64,000 nt of DNA from Allocoprobacillus halotolerans (GTDB lineage: Bacteria > Bacillota_I > Bacilli_A > Erysipelotrichales > Coprobacillaceae), in NCBI RefSeq assembly GCF_024399475.1, contig NZ_CP101620.1:496001-560000 (forward strand). Direction: 5' to 3'. Shown one piece after another: positions 28,177 to 38,155 of this stretch. Within the stretch, counting starts at the first letter, position 1, and the number at the start of each line of letters is the position of its first letter. Both the position numbers and the translations under genes were made by a program. Below the pieces are notes generated by a model that saw only the letters and a list, made by a program, of their open reading frames with translations, ran no database searches and had not been told where the DNA came from.

Positions 28177-28915
28177 CAATTTCATCAAGAAGTTGTTTCA
28201 CAAATATTTCACTCACAATTTCATAATCACTTTCATGTGGGAAAGGTGCATAGGCAAAACTTACATCATGCATAGCTGTCGTACAATCTTCTAACCAATC
28301 TTTACAAGAACTATGGACTTGATGGACATGTGTTTTATCAATAATGTCTAAAACATTATTTTTATTAACACCACTTCCTACCAATATTTCAATCTGTTGA
28401 CCATATTGTTGTTGGAGTTGACAAAGACAATCCAGTGCATCAATAGCCTGAGGTTTTAAACCACTCGTCAATAAACGATCCACCCCTAAATCAATTAATA
28501 ATTCAATTGCCTGAAAAGGATCAGCAACGCAATCAAAAGCACGATGAAAAACAGCTTCTTTTTGATAAGCATGAATCATTTGAACAAATTCCTGTGTACG
28601 TTTTTGATCAATGTTGCCATGAATATCTAAAAAACCAAATGCTAAACCATCCGCACCGTTTTCCAACATGAGTTTTGCCTCATCCTTCATCACTTCATAT
28701 TCTTCCTCACTATAACAAAATCCCGCTCCTCTAGAACGTACCATCGCAATAACCTTTAAAGATGTCGTTTGTTTGACTTTGATTAAAGTCGCTAGTGAAG
28801 GTGTTAATCCACCTAATGATAAAGCACTATTTAACTCAATACGTGATGCTCCTGCACGAGCAGCTGCTAATGCATCACTATAACTGCCACAACAAATTTC
28901 TACTATTGGTTTCAT
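28157..28915 (-). CDS. cutC: CutC family protein
   Basis: A cytoplasmic TIM-barrel protein of 252 residues with the CutC pattern: VEICCGSYSDALAAARAGASRIELN at the start, MVRSRGAGFCYSEEE, the GFLDIHGNID strand and the HRAFDCVADP block. CutC was linked to copper tolerance in enterobacteria, though that role is doubtful and the enzyme's reaction is not known. The start ATG 28915 lies close behind the asparaginase stop, so the two share an operon. Confidence 0.92.
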   Translation of the reverse strand: MKPIVEICCGSYSDALAAARAGASRIELNSALSLGGLTPSLATLIKVKQTTSLKVIAMVRSRGAGFCYSEEEYEVMKDEAKLMLENGADGLAFGFLDIHGNIDQKRTQEFVQMIHAYQKEAVFHRAFDCVADPFQAIELLIDLGVDRLLTSGLKPQAIDALDCLCQLQQQYGQQIEILVGSGVNKNNVLDIIDKTHVHQVHSSCKDWLEDCTTAMHDVSFAYAPFPHESDYEIVSEIFVKQLLDEIEKNSQR

Positions 28916-28926
28916 CCTATGTCCTC

Positions 28927-29880
28927 CTATTTTCTTTTTAAGGGTGCCATGCGTGTTTGCATATAATCATCCAACCATTTTTGACTAGCAGGTTGATAAA
29001 CACAATGATTTCCCTGACGTTTCACTAAATATACAGTAGGCTGTTGATGGGGTAAACAAACGACAAATGAAAAACCATCAATATTCGTAGCTACACCAAA
29101 TTCACCTTTACAATTCATCGCAATTACTGATAAATCACCTGCTTGACCACGTCTTTGTTTTAATTTTAAATCCAAATCAAAGACAGCTTTTTCACAAGCC
29201 TTTTGAGGATGCATACCCATTTCCATCAATTGAACAATCGTATAAGAAATACATCCTTTCATCAAATCTTCACCCAGTCCTGTTGCTGAAGCCCCACCTA
29301 TTTGTGAATCGACATAAAAACCTGATCCAATAACTGGTGAATCTCCAATACGCCCTTTTTTCTTCATAAAAAGTCCACTGGTAGATGTTGCAGCAGTCAT
29401 TTTTCCCGTTTCATCTAAACATACCATTCCAACTGTATCATGCCCAATATAAGGCTTTAATTCTTGCACTGTTTCTTTCATACGATTATGATAATGAATC
29501 TTTGCACGTTCAGTCAGCATATTTTTACGTTCAAATCCTTCTTTATGAGCAAACTTTTCTGCCCCTTCACTTACCAGGATACAATTGACTTTTTCATGTG
29601 ATAAACGTCTGGCAATAGAAATAGGATTAGCGAAATCGCGAATCGCTCCAACAGCCCCAACACTTAAAGTATTCCCATTCATATAAGCGGCATCTAGTTC
29701 CACTTCCATGTCTTCATTAGGCAAACCACCATATCCGACAGATTTATAATATGGAAAATCTTCAACCGCTTGAATAGCTTTTTCAATCGCATCACCGGCA
29801 TCACCTTGATTTTTTAAAATTTCTTCAGCAAGCTCTAAACCTTCCTTTGCCATACGCCAAGTCGCTATAATTCCCCACAT
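28927..29880 (-). CDS. N4-(beta-N-acetylglucosaminyl)-L-asparaginase / isoaspartyl peptidase family
   Basis: An Ntn hydrolase of 317 residues, made as a precursor that cuts itself before the catalytic Thr in IGHDTVGM (about residue 175). GRIGDSPVIGSGFYVD and GASATGLGED are the substrate-binding blocks of the glycosylasparaginase branch, which releases GlcNAc from Asn of glycoproteins. No signal peptide is seen, so it acts inside the cell on imported glyco-amino acids. ATG 29880 overlaps the stop of the decayed EAL gene (TGATG). Confidence 0.88.
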   Translation of the reverse strand: MWGIIATWRMAKEGLELAEEILKNQGDAGDAIEKAIQAVEDFPYYKSVGYGGLPNEDMEVELDAAYMNGNTLSVGAVGAIRDFANPISIARRLSHEKVNCILVSEGAEKFAHKEGFERKNMLTERAKIHYHNRMKETVQELKPYIGHDTVGMVCLDETGKMTAATSTSGLFMKKKGRIGDSPVIGSGFYVDSQIGGASATGLGEDLMKGCISYTIVQLMEMGMHPQKACEKAVFDLDLKLKQRRGQAGDLSVIAMNCKGEFGVATNIDGFSFVVCLPHQQPTVYLVKRQGNHCVYQPASQKWLDDYMQTRMAPLKRK

Positions 29881-32103
29881 CAAACTATTCCTCCTTCCAT
29901 TTTTTTCATATAACGTTGATTGAATTCTTGTTGTGACATTGGCTTATCATAATAATAACCTTGCCCATAATCACAACCAAAAGATTTCATCAAATCATGA
30001 TATTCCTTTGTTTCAACACCTTCGACAACCGTTTCAATAGATAAATTCTTAGCTAATTTTACCATTTCTTCTAAAATAATTTTTGCTTTTAAGTTATTTT
30101 TTCAAAAATCTCCTGTAAAAATCCTTTATCAAGTTTCAATTCATCAATCTTTAACTTTCCTAAAATATTCAAAGAAGAATAACCACTCCCAAAATCATCC
30201 ATCGACACACGAAAACCAATTTCATGTAATAAATGTATTTTTTCATTCACTCATCAACATTATCAGCCGCTAAATCCTCTAATATCTCTAAAGTCATGAA
30301 ATGCGGTGGAATCTGATATTTTTCTACAAGTGCTTTTAAACGTTCCACATAATCCACTTCATAGAAAGATAATTTTGATTGATTCACAGATATACCAATA
30401 GGTGTCAAACCATCATTAAGCCATTGACGAATCTGCATGCATGCCTGTTCAAACATATACATATCCAGCTTTTTACAAAAACCACTTTCCTCAAAAAGAG
30501 GAATAAATTGGTTAGGATAAAACACCTTTCCATCTTTTAAAATCCAGCGTACTAAAGCCTCACTGCTATGTAATGTTCCATCTTTCATCATGACTTTAGG
30601 TTGTAAATATAGTTTAAATTCATGATCTTTTAAAGCTTATTCCATATGGCTTTCAATATAATTATCAATAATTTCCTGTTTATATAATTGATCATCATAA
30701 AACCAAATATTTGTCATGACTTTTTCTTTCGCCTTCGCTAAAGCAAACATGACACGAACAACTAAACTATCAAAATAATCCTCTGAAATATCCTTTTTTG
30801 TAGAAACAACAACATACTGGACTTTTAAATGATAATTAGAATTAAGTTGATGACAGTATTCAACAATATCATCCATTATCTGTTCCAAACGCATTTTTAA
30901 AACTGTTTCTTTTGTTTCAGTCAAGAAAATATAGAACTGATCTGCAGTATCATGGCAAAAAACTCATCTTCCTTTAAATTTTTTTCAATAACCTTTTTGA
31001 TATAAATCAATAAACGATTGCCTTGATCATGTCCAAAAATCTCATTATAAAACTTAAACTGACGAATATTTAAAACTGCAACACTGCAAGCTTGCCTATT
31101 TTTTAGCTTTTCCTTACCATAAGCAGTAAAATACGAAAAATTATAAGCTCCTGTGAGATTATCATAATAAGCAAAATGTGTTAATTCATGATTTGTTTTT
31201 AAAGTTACACGATAACCAAATACCAGCAGCACAATCACTAATGCCATAATAATCACAAAAATCATTCCTACAATTTTTTCATTTTAATCAGCAAACAGAT
31301 TTGAATCTTCTAGCATATTCACACTAAATAAATACCAGTTATTGGTACCAATTGATTTCAACAAAGCCTGATACTGTTCACCACCATATACAAATGAAGA
31401 AGTGATATCTTGTTGACTTGCTAGAGAATGAGCGACTTTCTCTAAATCGGAATCATCAAAATAAGGTTGACTAAAAATCGTTGACTGATTAAAAATATCT
31501 TTTTTAGAATCCACCAAAATATTCCCTGTCTCACTGATAAGATATGTATAAGTGTTTCCACCTAGAATATCATCACCTTTTCCAATATCTAATAATAAAT
31601 CAATTCTTTTCGTTGATAGCAAAGCGCCTTCAACTTTTCCATCTTTATAGACAGGTATCCCATAAGCCTAGACAAGACGATGTGAAAAACGACTTCCAAA
31701 AATATCTGATATTACTTTTTCCCTAAAAAGGCATCTTCTACAACATCTTGAATCTCTTTTTGAATATCATCTAAAGGCTGATCAACTATTGTCTTGGCAT
31801 AAAGATTAGCAATAATACCCTGACGGCTTGAATCAAAATACATCATCGTAGCAAAATCATTTTGTTGGTTAGCCATTTCTACAAGCTGTGGAAATTCTTC
31901 ATCTTCCGCTATCCCATCCATTTGAAAAATGCTTTCAAAAGATTCCAATATCTGGTAATCATTATCTATTTGTTGAACCATACTATCTTCAACAATATTA
32001 TTGCAATGACACACTCATAAGAAAAAATAACAGCGATGATAGATACAGCAACAATCATTTTTCTTAATATTTTTTCAAAAACATTCTTAGTCATCATCTG
32101 CAT
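29880..32103 (-). pseudogene. Decayed membrane GGDEF-EAL protein (c-di-GMP phosphodiesterase type)
   Basis: The stretch once encoded a protein of about 740 residues: an N-terminal membrane helix (RKMIVAVSIIAVIFSY), an outer sensor-like domain, a second helix (IFVIIMALVIVLLVFGY), a GGDEF domain and an EAL domain. The EAL part keeps SSEALVRW, GISVNQSKL, MDDFGSGYSS and VVEGVET; the GGDEF site reads TADQF and would not make c-di-GMP. At least six frameshifts, mostly in A/T runs, and one in-frame TAG at 31668-31670 break it. Even if some indels are sequencing errors, the stop argues for loss of function. Start 32103 or 32097, after TTGAGGT. Confidence 0.75.
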
Positions 32104-32171
32104 CCAAACCTCAATATTATTCATATTATAACATTTTTTATATAAATATACACCTTTAACTCTTCATATAA

Positions 32172-32213
32172 AAAGCCGTTTTTATTTCCTAATAATCTCG
32201 AAGCAAAAACGAC
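32172..32213 (-). terminator. Possible terminator of spx
   Basis: On the minus strand GTCGTTTTT and AAAAACGGC can pair over a 21-base loop and precede TTTTTAT. The loop is long, so confidence is limited. Confidence 0.45.
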
Positions 32214-32223
32214 CTTTCTCTTC

Positions 32224-32679
32224 CTACTGGCAACCATCATCACATGGGTAATCTTGATAATACTGTTCTTTAATATCAGTAAATTGCGGACAAAAATCAC
32301 TATGACTACATTCTTGTAAACGACGTAATTCACGAGGAATAAAAGCACGAATTTCTTCAGCATTATACCCAACTTGAAAGCGTCTTTCATCAATAATAAT
32401 TGGTCTTTTTAAAATAGATGGATTTTTTTGAATGAAATGAATCAATTCATTGATTGACATTTCATCTAAATCTATTTTATTTTCTTTAATAATTTTTGAT
32501 CTTTTAGAAATAATATCATCAGTTCCATTTTCACTTCTTTCTAGAAGTTCTCTTAACTCAGTTTCACGTAATATTGTAGAAAAAATATTCTTTTCTACAT
32601 AAGGAATCTGATGCTCTTTTAACCATGCTTTCACTTTACGACATGAAGCACAACTGGGTGCAGTATAAATTCTAATCAC
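32224..32679 (-). CDS. spx: Spx/ArsC-family regulator with cysteine-rich C-terminal extension
   Basis: A thioredoxin-fold protein of about 151 residues. The N-terminus VIRIYTAPSCASCRKVKAWL has the CxxC redox switch, and RRFQVGYNAEEIRAFIPRE matches the Spx core, which binds the RNA polymerase alpha subunit and controls thiol-stress genes. Spx normally ends soon after this block; here about 30 further residues carry four Cys (ECSHSDFC and PCDDGC). The start is GTG 32679, spaced properly from GAGGTGAT; an earlier ATG lacks such a site. It diverges from trpS. Confidence 0.87.
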   Translation of the reverse strand: MIRIYTAPSCASCRKVKAWLKEHQIPYVEKNIFSTILRETELRELLERSENGTDDIISKRSKIIKENKIDLDEMSINELIHFIQKNPSILKRPIIIDERRFQVGYNAEEIRAFIPRELRRLQECSHSDFCPQFTDIKEQYYQDYPCDDGCQ

Positions 32680-32747
32680 GACATCATCACCTCGCCCATC
32701 ATTATACATCATTTTTATCAATTATGAAATTATTTTTTATGATTCTA

Positions 32748-32776
32748 TTGATTTTGCTTGTTTGACGTTCTATAAT
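32748..32776 (+). promoter_or_regulatory. Promoter of the T-box-trpS transcript
   Basis: TTGATT (32748-32753) and TATAAT (32771-32776) are 17 bases apart, just upstream of the T-box leader. Confidence 0.75.
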
Positions 32777-32779
32777 ACA

Positions 32780-32998
32780 TGTAAAGCGATGAAAGAATGG
32801 AGTAGTTATCAACTCATGTTTTAGAAAGCTTGTGGGTGATGCAAACAAGCCTTGAATGATAATGAATTGGGATTCTGGAGCTAAAAGTGGCATCAGTCAT
32901 TTTTCGTTTGTTGCGTTAAAACAAGAGTGCATATCTTATGATATGAATAAAGGTGGTATCGCGTATTCTACGTCCTTTTTTAAGGACGTTTTTTATTT
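32780..32998 (+). promoter_or_regulatory. T-box riboswitch leader of trpS
   Basis: The leader has the stem I start with AAGCGATGAAAG and GGAGTAGT, the conserved T-box sequence AAAGGTGGTATCGCG at about 32950-32963, and a terminator stem CGTCCTT (32971-32977) with AAGGACG (32982-32988) followed by six T. The probable specifier is UGG (Trp) at 32876-32878, in TTCTGGAGC; another TGG at 32868-32870 is possible. Uncharged tRNA-Trp pairing here and at the T-box should favour the antiterminator and switch on trpS. Confidence 0.9.
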
Positions 32999-33011
32999 TT
33001 ATGGAGGTGTA

Positions 33012-34003
33012 ATGATGAAAAGAATGTTAAGTGGAATTAAACCAACAGGACGTGTGACTTTAGGAAACTATATTGGAGCTATTAAACCATTTGTTTCTTA
33101 TCAGGATGAATATGAAATGTATATTTTTATTGCGAATCTTCATTCTATGACAGTTTATCAAAAACCAGCAGATTTACGTAAAAATACCAGAGATTTAATT
33201 GCTTTATATATTGCAGCAGGATTAGATCCTGAAAAAGTCACTTTATTTTTGCAATCAGATGTTTTAGAACATGCTCAACTTGGTTGGTATTTAGGTTGTA
33301 TGGTTTCTATGGGTGAACTTTCTCGTATGACACAATACAAAGATAAAAAAGCAAAAAATGAAGTGATCGGCGGGGGATTTTTAATTATCCATCATTGATG
33401 AATGCTGATATTTTGATGTATGATCCTGATTATGTACCAGTTGGAGAAGATCAAAAACAACATGTAGAATTATGCCGTGATATTGCAGAAAGATTTAATT
33501 CTCGTTATAGTGAAACATTTAAAATTCCTGAACCACTCGTTACAAAAGTAGGTGGACGTATTATGGATTTACAAAATCCAACGAAAAAAATGTCTAAATC
33601 TGATGAAGTTGGTAAAGGAACTATTTATATCTTAGATGATATTCAAGTTTCTAAAAAGAAAATCAAATCAGCTATAACTGATAGTGATGGACATATTCAC
33701 TATGACCCAGAAAACAAACCGGGTATTTCTAACTTATTAGAAATCTATTCTATTCTCGCTAATCGTTCTATTGAAGAGTTAGAAACTCAATACGATGGAA
33801 AAGGTTATGGAGAATTTAAAAATGACTTGGCTGAAGTTTTAGGTGAAGAACTTGAAAAAATTCAGGCTCGTTATCAAGAAATTACAAGCGGTTCTTATTT
33901 AGATGATATTTTAGAACAAGGTGCTCAAAAAGCCAGAGTCATTGCTCGTAAAAAATTAGCGAAAGTGGAAAGAAAAATCGGTATTACAATTAAGAAAAGA
34001 TAA
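33012..34003 (+). CDS. trpS: Tryptophanyl-tRNA synthetase (frame broken)
   Basis: A class I aminoacyl-tRNA synthetase of about 330 residues, the family norm. The HIGH-like signature is in PTGRVTLGNYIGA, the KMSKS loop in TKKMSKSDE, and YVPVGEDQKQHVEL is the conserved middle block. One base is missing near 33380, between GGGFL and YPSLMNADIL, which splits the gene although it is essential; this is strong evidence for a sequencing indel. ATG 33012 (or the next codon, 33015) follows GGAGGTG. Control is by the upstream T-box. Confidence 0.93.
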
Positions 34004-34036
34004 GCAAACTTGTTGTGAGTTTGCTTATCTTTTTTG
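33999..34036. terminator. Terminator of trpS, shared with the convergent gene
   Basis: GATAAGCAAAC and GTTTGCTTATC form a perfect 11-bp stem followed by six T; the stem includes the trpS stop and reaches the 3' end of the minus-strand gene at 34025. Confidence 0.85.
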
Positions 34037-34587
34037 TACCAGCTCTTTATATAATAATTCATGTAAGGATGTATATCCTTTTTCTATCTTATGTTTTAAA
34101 GTGAGATATTTTTCACTAGGATTTTCTCCTTCAATATGCAATTGTTGACAAATTTCTAAAAAAGCATCATATCTCACGACAAAGATTTCATCTATCACTT
34201 CTTCTAAGCACATCTTTTTTAAACGCTCATTGCGTGTTAATCCAAACTCTTTATCATAGGCCTCATCTTTGATTTGATATTGAAAAAAGTGATAGGTTCT
34301 TTTTTTATCAAAGTATTCATTGCATCACTTTGTTGCCAAGTCAATGTACCTCGTCTGACAAGACTATGTTTTCTTATATCTACCACAAAACAATAATGCC
34401 CATCACCTACTAACATGAATCCATCCTGCCAAAGTGGTTGATACAATTTGGCATATAAGAAATCATGGAGCTGTTTGGTTGAAACATGATAAACAGGAAT
34501 ATTATCTATTTCTTCAAAAGTATCATCTTCCTGCCATTCATAGGGTTCCAGTATTTCTTCATCATCATAAACAAAATTTACCAACAA
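34025..34587 (-). CDS. Hypothetical protein (frame broken)
   Basis: I do not recognise this protein. Two frames join into about 187 residues if one A is restored near 34320 (GCAATG), giving a continuous, acidic-to-basic soluble protein with ILEPYEWQEDDTFEEIDNIPVYHV near the front, FMLVGDGHYCFVVD in the middle and a helical C-terminus (EKYLTLKHKIEKGYTSLHELL). No signal or membrane segment is visible. The start is unclear: a TTG at 34587 is well spaced from AGGGGG, while ATG 34614 has no ribosome site. It converges with trpS. Confidence 0.55.
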
Positions 34588-34878
34588 GATTATCAACCCC
34601 CTGTAATGTATCATATGTTTATTATGTCTAAAAAGAACAAGCCCTAATCAAAAGAATAAAAAATTTATTATTTCTATGACTATAAAAATTTTTTGTACGT
34701 CATTTATGATATTTATAAAATTCTTTATCATTTTTATATTTCAAATTGGCAAATAAATAGTATTTCAATCATATCTCTTATAAGCCTTCAAACCTTGATA
34801 TTACTGGCTCTTAGGCACTTTTTTCAATTTTCATGTTTTTCCCAAAACCTACGCAACTCTATGTAAATCTACATAAAT

Positions 34879-35388
34879 TCACGGGCAAATGGTGTAGTAA
34901 TTTGGTGTATTTTCAGCCTGATTTTTTCTCTTTCCCTGTGCATCAATCCCCTTAAAGTCAATAATCTTTGACATCTGTTCTGCCGCCCGGTCATAGCTTG
35001 CATGGGTGTAAACATTCAACATTACGCCTACATCAGAGTGTCCCATGATATACTGCAAGTTTTTAATATCCTTACCGGCACTTGCCATATTCGTACAGAA
35101 AGTATGGCGGAATACATGGGGCGTGATATGCGGCAGCGGCTTATTCGGGTACAGCTTCTTGTACTTTTTCATCGCCCAACGCATTTCATTTTCAATATGA
35201 AGGGCAACTTTTGGCTTATCGTCCTTATCCAACAGAATGAACCCTCTGTAACCATCCACAATCATTTCCGTCTTAAGCTGCTTGCGGTGGGCAAGGATAT
35301 TTTTCAGGCTTTGGTAAACTTCCTCCGTCATGGGAATAAAACGGCATCCGTACTCTGTCTTAGTTTTCTCCACATATCCTTTATTCCA
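34879..35388 (-). pseudogene. C-terminal remnant of a Tn916-type tyrosine integrase
   Basis: The last 170 or so residues of a conjugative-element integrase: YVEKTKTEYGCRFIPMTEEVY, then ITPHVFRHTFCTNMASAG (HxxR), MGHSD and NVYTHAS with the nucleophile Tyr. The N-terminal arm, the core-binding domain and the first catalytic Arg are missing. Upstream of about 35390 the minus-strand frame stays open but its product is only the antisense of a different gene (35395-35901). The base composition is clearly GC-richer than the chromosome. It marks the left edge of an acquired block. Confidence 0.78.
34887..34899 (+). repeat. 13-bp direct repeat, left copy (possible att remnant)
   Basis: AAATGGTGTAGTA overlaps the last codons of the integrase remnant and recurs at 40024-40036 in the same orientation. 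At both sites a second, partial TGGTGTA follows within a few bases. Confidence 0.5.
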
Positions 35389-35394
35389 AGGGCG

Positions 35395-35901
35395 TATCCG
35401 TCCGAAGATACCCGGTTTAACCTCTGGTTCCCAAACAACCGGCACACAGAGGAATGTGTGTCTGCCTACGCGTCCCTCTATCCGCTTATTACCTACTATC
35501 TGAATCGGTTGAATGACTGGGGGCTGTGCTTTCAGCATTGTAAGGTCTGTGGAAAATACTTTCTGGCAAAGAGCCAGCGGTATGAGCTGTGCAGCGACAA
35601 GTGCCGCAAGGCGCAGGCACTTCAAAACAAGCGGGAGTTTGACGAAAGAACTAGAGAAAATCACTATGATTTGCTTTATAAAAATGAGTGCCAGAACTGG
35701 CTCAACAAAATCAACCGGGCAAAGAATACCTCCGGCTTTCCCGCTGACCGTCTGGAAAACATACAGGCTGCCTTTGCTGACTTCAAGAAAGAAGCGTTGC
35801 AGCAGAAAAGGGCTGTAAAAACAGGAACAGCCAGCCCGAAAGAATTTACGGACTGGCTGTATCAGCAAAGTAATGTAATTGTGGAGCTGACGGACTATTA
35901 A
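35395..35901 (+). pseudogene. C-terminal fragment of a zinc-finger protein (DUF6076-like)
   Basis: About 165 residues without a start codon: LYPLITYYLN, a Cys4 zinc-binding pair CKVCGKYF and CSDKCRKAQ, then a charged coiled helix and ending VIVELTDY. Such proteins are common on mobile elements of gut clostridia. The 5' part is missing: upstream of about 35390 the same frame runs antisense to the integrase remnant, so a recombination joined two gene fragments tail to tail. The 3' end is intact and faces the DNA-binding gene at 35918. The family name is tentative. Confidence 0.6.
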
Positions 35902-35917
35902 AGAATGTTCGTCAGCT

Positions 35918-36268
35918 TTATGGCAGTGCAAATTTATATCCGATTCCGGTAACGCTTTTGATATAATCAGGATCGCCCGATTCTGTCTTTAGCTTTTTTC
36001 GCAGATTGCTTACATGGTTATTAATGGCTTTCCGGAAATAATAGGAGTAGTTCTCATGCCAGACTATATCCATGATAATCTCATAGGTAAATACTCTGTT
36101 TGGGTTACTGGCAAGTAGACATAATATTTCAAACTCTTTGGCTGTCAGATATATTTCTCGCTCACGAATCATCACAAGTCGTTGTTCCAGACAGATGTAT
36201 AAATCGCCCTCTTGAAATTCTGTAAGCGGGCTATCTTGCTTCCATCTAGGCTTTAAATCGGAACACAT
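35918..36268 (-). CDS. Orphan winged-helix DNA-binding domain of an OmpR/PhoB-type response regulator
   Basis: A 116-residue protein that is only the effector domain of a response regulator: LTAKEFEILCLLASNPNRVFTYEIIMDIVW, then the recognition helix INNHVSNLRKKL and the final wing IKSVTGIGYKF. There is no receiver domain with phospho-Asp. An ATG at 36268 with GGAGAA upstream could make it a stand-alone DNA binder, or it may be the surviving tail of a truncated gene. Neighbours are fragments of a mobile element. No sensor kinase is nearby. Confidence 0.72.
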   Translation of the reverse strand: MCSDLKPRWKQDSPLTEFQEGDLYICLEQRLVMIREREIYLTAKEFEILCLLASNPNRVFTYEIIMDIVWHENYSYYFRKAINNHVSNLRKKLKTESGDPDYIKSVTGIGYKFALP

Positions 36269-36447
36269 GGTTTCAACTTTTCTCCAATCTCTCTGCCAGA
36301 TTCAGATATGTCAAATACAATTAATTTCCCATTTATACCATCTTCTCATGATTACCCATTTGCAAACCGAGCGGGACTATCAATAGCAATACATTAAAGC
36401 CCGTTCATCTTGACCATTGATTGCTCCGACTGGCCTTGCTATAAAAC

Positions 36448-37710
36448 TCAAACTTGTGATAGGGCTATCTCCAAATCTTCTAAAATATCGGATACATTTT
36501 CTAATCCAACCGACAAACGAACCATACCTCCGCTAATTCCGGCTGCAAGAAGTTGTTCTTCGCTTAATTGTCTATGTGTTTCACTGGCAGGGTGTAAAAC
36601 ACAAGTCCGTATGTCAGCTACATGAACCTCATTTGAAGCAAGATGTAAGCTATTCATAAATCGGAGTGCAGCAGACTTACCACCTTTTATGACAAAAGAA
36701 ATGACACCGCTACATCCCTTTAGATATTTCTGTGCAAGTAAATAGCTTTCATCTGTCTTTAACCCTGGGTATTTGATACTTTCAACTTTATCTGAACTGG
36801 ATAGATATTGAGCAACAGTCATTGCATTTTCACAATACTGTTTCATACGGACTGATAGTGTTTCCAAACCCAGATTAAGTAAAAAGGCAGAGTGAGCAGC
36901 CGGATATACTCCAAAGTCACGCATTAACTGCATTCTGGCTTTTGTGATATACGCTCGGTTTCCATATTTTTCTGTATATGAAATACCATGATAAGTTTCG
37001 TCTGGTTCTGTCAAATCCGGGAATTTTCCATTATCCCAATTAAAGTTTCCTCCGTCTACAATAACGCCACCAATTTGAACCGCATGACCGTCCATATATT
37101 TTGATGTGGAATGGACGACAATATCTGCCCCATATTCAAATGGTTTACAAAGAATCGGGGTTGCAAATGTATTGTCAACAATAAGCGGAATAAAATGCTT
37201 ATGGGCAATATTGGCAAATTTTTCTATATCCAATACTGTTAATGCCGGATTTGCAAGTGTTTCTCCAAAGATTGCTTTTGTATTTGGTCTGATTTTTCGT
37301 TCGATTTCTTCTTCACCTAAATTTCTGTCAACAAAGATACATTCAATGCCTAATCTTTTTAGTGTATGGGAAAATAGATTTACAGATCCACCATAGATTT
37401 CAGTTGTGCTGATAAAACTATCTCCGGCATTACAAATATTAAGCAAGGATAAGAGAACTGCCGCCTGTCCAGATGTAGTACACATTGCACCGACACCGCA
37501 TTCTAATTCGGCTATTTTATTTTCTACAGCCATAACGGTTGGATTCCCAAAGCGGGAATAAATAAGTGATTTTGTAGGGTCGTCAAAGACCTCGGCAATT
37601 TCTTCAACAGTGTCATAGACATAAGTAGTGCTTTGCACAATAGGCACTACCCTCGGTTCTGAATTTTTGGGAGAATATCCTGAATGCAGACATTTTGTTC
37701 CATCTTTCAT
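36448..37710 (-). CDS. metY: O-acetylhomoserine sulfhydrylase-type PLP enzyme
   Basis: A PLP enzyme of 420 residues of the Cys/Met metabolism family. The PLP Lys lies in VVHSTSKYMDGHAV, the cofactor loop is CTTSGQAAVLLSL, and YGGSVNLFSHTLKRLGIE and the C-terminal IRTCVLHPASETHRQ block fit O-acetylhomoserine sulfhydrylase, which makes homocysteine from sulfide; methionine gamma-lyase is a related alternative. ATG 37710 follows AAAGGAAA; a second ATG at 37728 is possible. It is intact and belongs to the acquired block, upstream of which lie GNAT and LysE genes on the same strand. Confidence 0.87.
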   Translation of the reverse strand: MKDGTKCLHSGYSPKNSEPRVVPIVQSTTYVYDTVEEIAEVFDDPTKSLIYSRFGNPTVMAVENKIAELECGVGAMCTTSGQAAVLLSLLNICNAGDSFISTTEIYGGSVNLFSHTLKRLGIECIFVDRNLGEEEIERKIRPNTKAIFGETLANPALTVLDIEKFANIAHKHFIPLIVDNTFATPILCKPFEYGADIVVHSTSKYMDGHAVQIGGVIVDGGNFNWDNGKFPDLTEPDETYHGISYTEKYGNRAYITKARMQLMRDFGVYPAAHSAFLLNLGLETLSVRMKQYCENAMTVAQYLSSSDKVESIKYPGLKTDESYLLAQKYLKGCSGVISFVIKGGKSAALRFMNSLHLASNEVHVADIRTCVLHPASETHRQLSEEQLLAAGISGGMVRLSVGLENVSDILEDLEIALSQV

Positions 37711-37736
37711 ATTGCTGTTTCCTTTCATGAAATATT

Positions 37737-38137
37737 TTAATAATTAGAAATTTGCATGGCAACTCCGTCTTTCATTACCTGAAATCCAAAGCGTTCATAA
37801 AAAGTAGCATTCTTGCTTTCTTCCGGCATAACTTCAAGATATAGATAATTTTTGTATTTCTCTTTCACCTGCTTTATCATAGTACCCGCAATTCCATTTT
37901 TATGATAATCTGGATGAACAAGAACATAGTGTATATACGCTACCATTCCGCCGTCATCTAAAACTCTGACAAGACCGACTAAGCGTTTATTGTCCCATGC
38001 TGTAATTACCGTAGAGGAATTGAGCAATGCTCGGTATAATCTATCCGGATATTTTCCGGAAATCCACTTTACAGATAAAAACAGTTCTTCTACCTGCTCT
38101 GCGGTAAATATTTTTTCTCGGTATATTGAATATTCAT
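37737..38137 (-). CDS. GNAT N-acetyltransferase (frame broken near start)
   Basis: A small GNAT protein of about 133 residues with VGLVRVLDDGGMVAYIHYVLVHPDYHKNGIAGTMI (acetyl-CoA loop in the middle) and FYERFGFQ near the end. Start ATG 38137 is supported by AAGGAGTG at 38143-38150 and gives MNIQYTEK; one A is missing from the run 38111-38116, after which the main frame continues IFTAEQVEELF. The substrate is unknown. It lies between metY and the LysE-type exporter in the same cargo operon. Confidence 0.82.
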
Positions 38138-38155
38138 AGTTACACTCCTTATCTG

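Noticed and set aside
32121-32393. 90-codon minus-strand frame overlapping the end of spx
   Set aside because: It lies in another frame of spx and its product is a Lys/Val-rich shadow.
35002-35400. Plus-strand frame running into the zinc-finger fragment
   Set aside because: This part is the antisense of the conserved integrase end; only the part after about 35390 looks like protein.
35400-35931. N-terminal half of the long minus-strand frame joined to the integrase
   Set aside because: It is the antisense of the zinc-finger fragment and not an integrase N-terminus.
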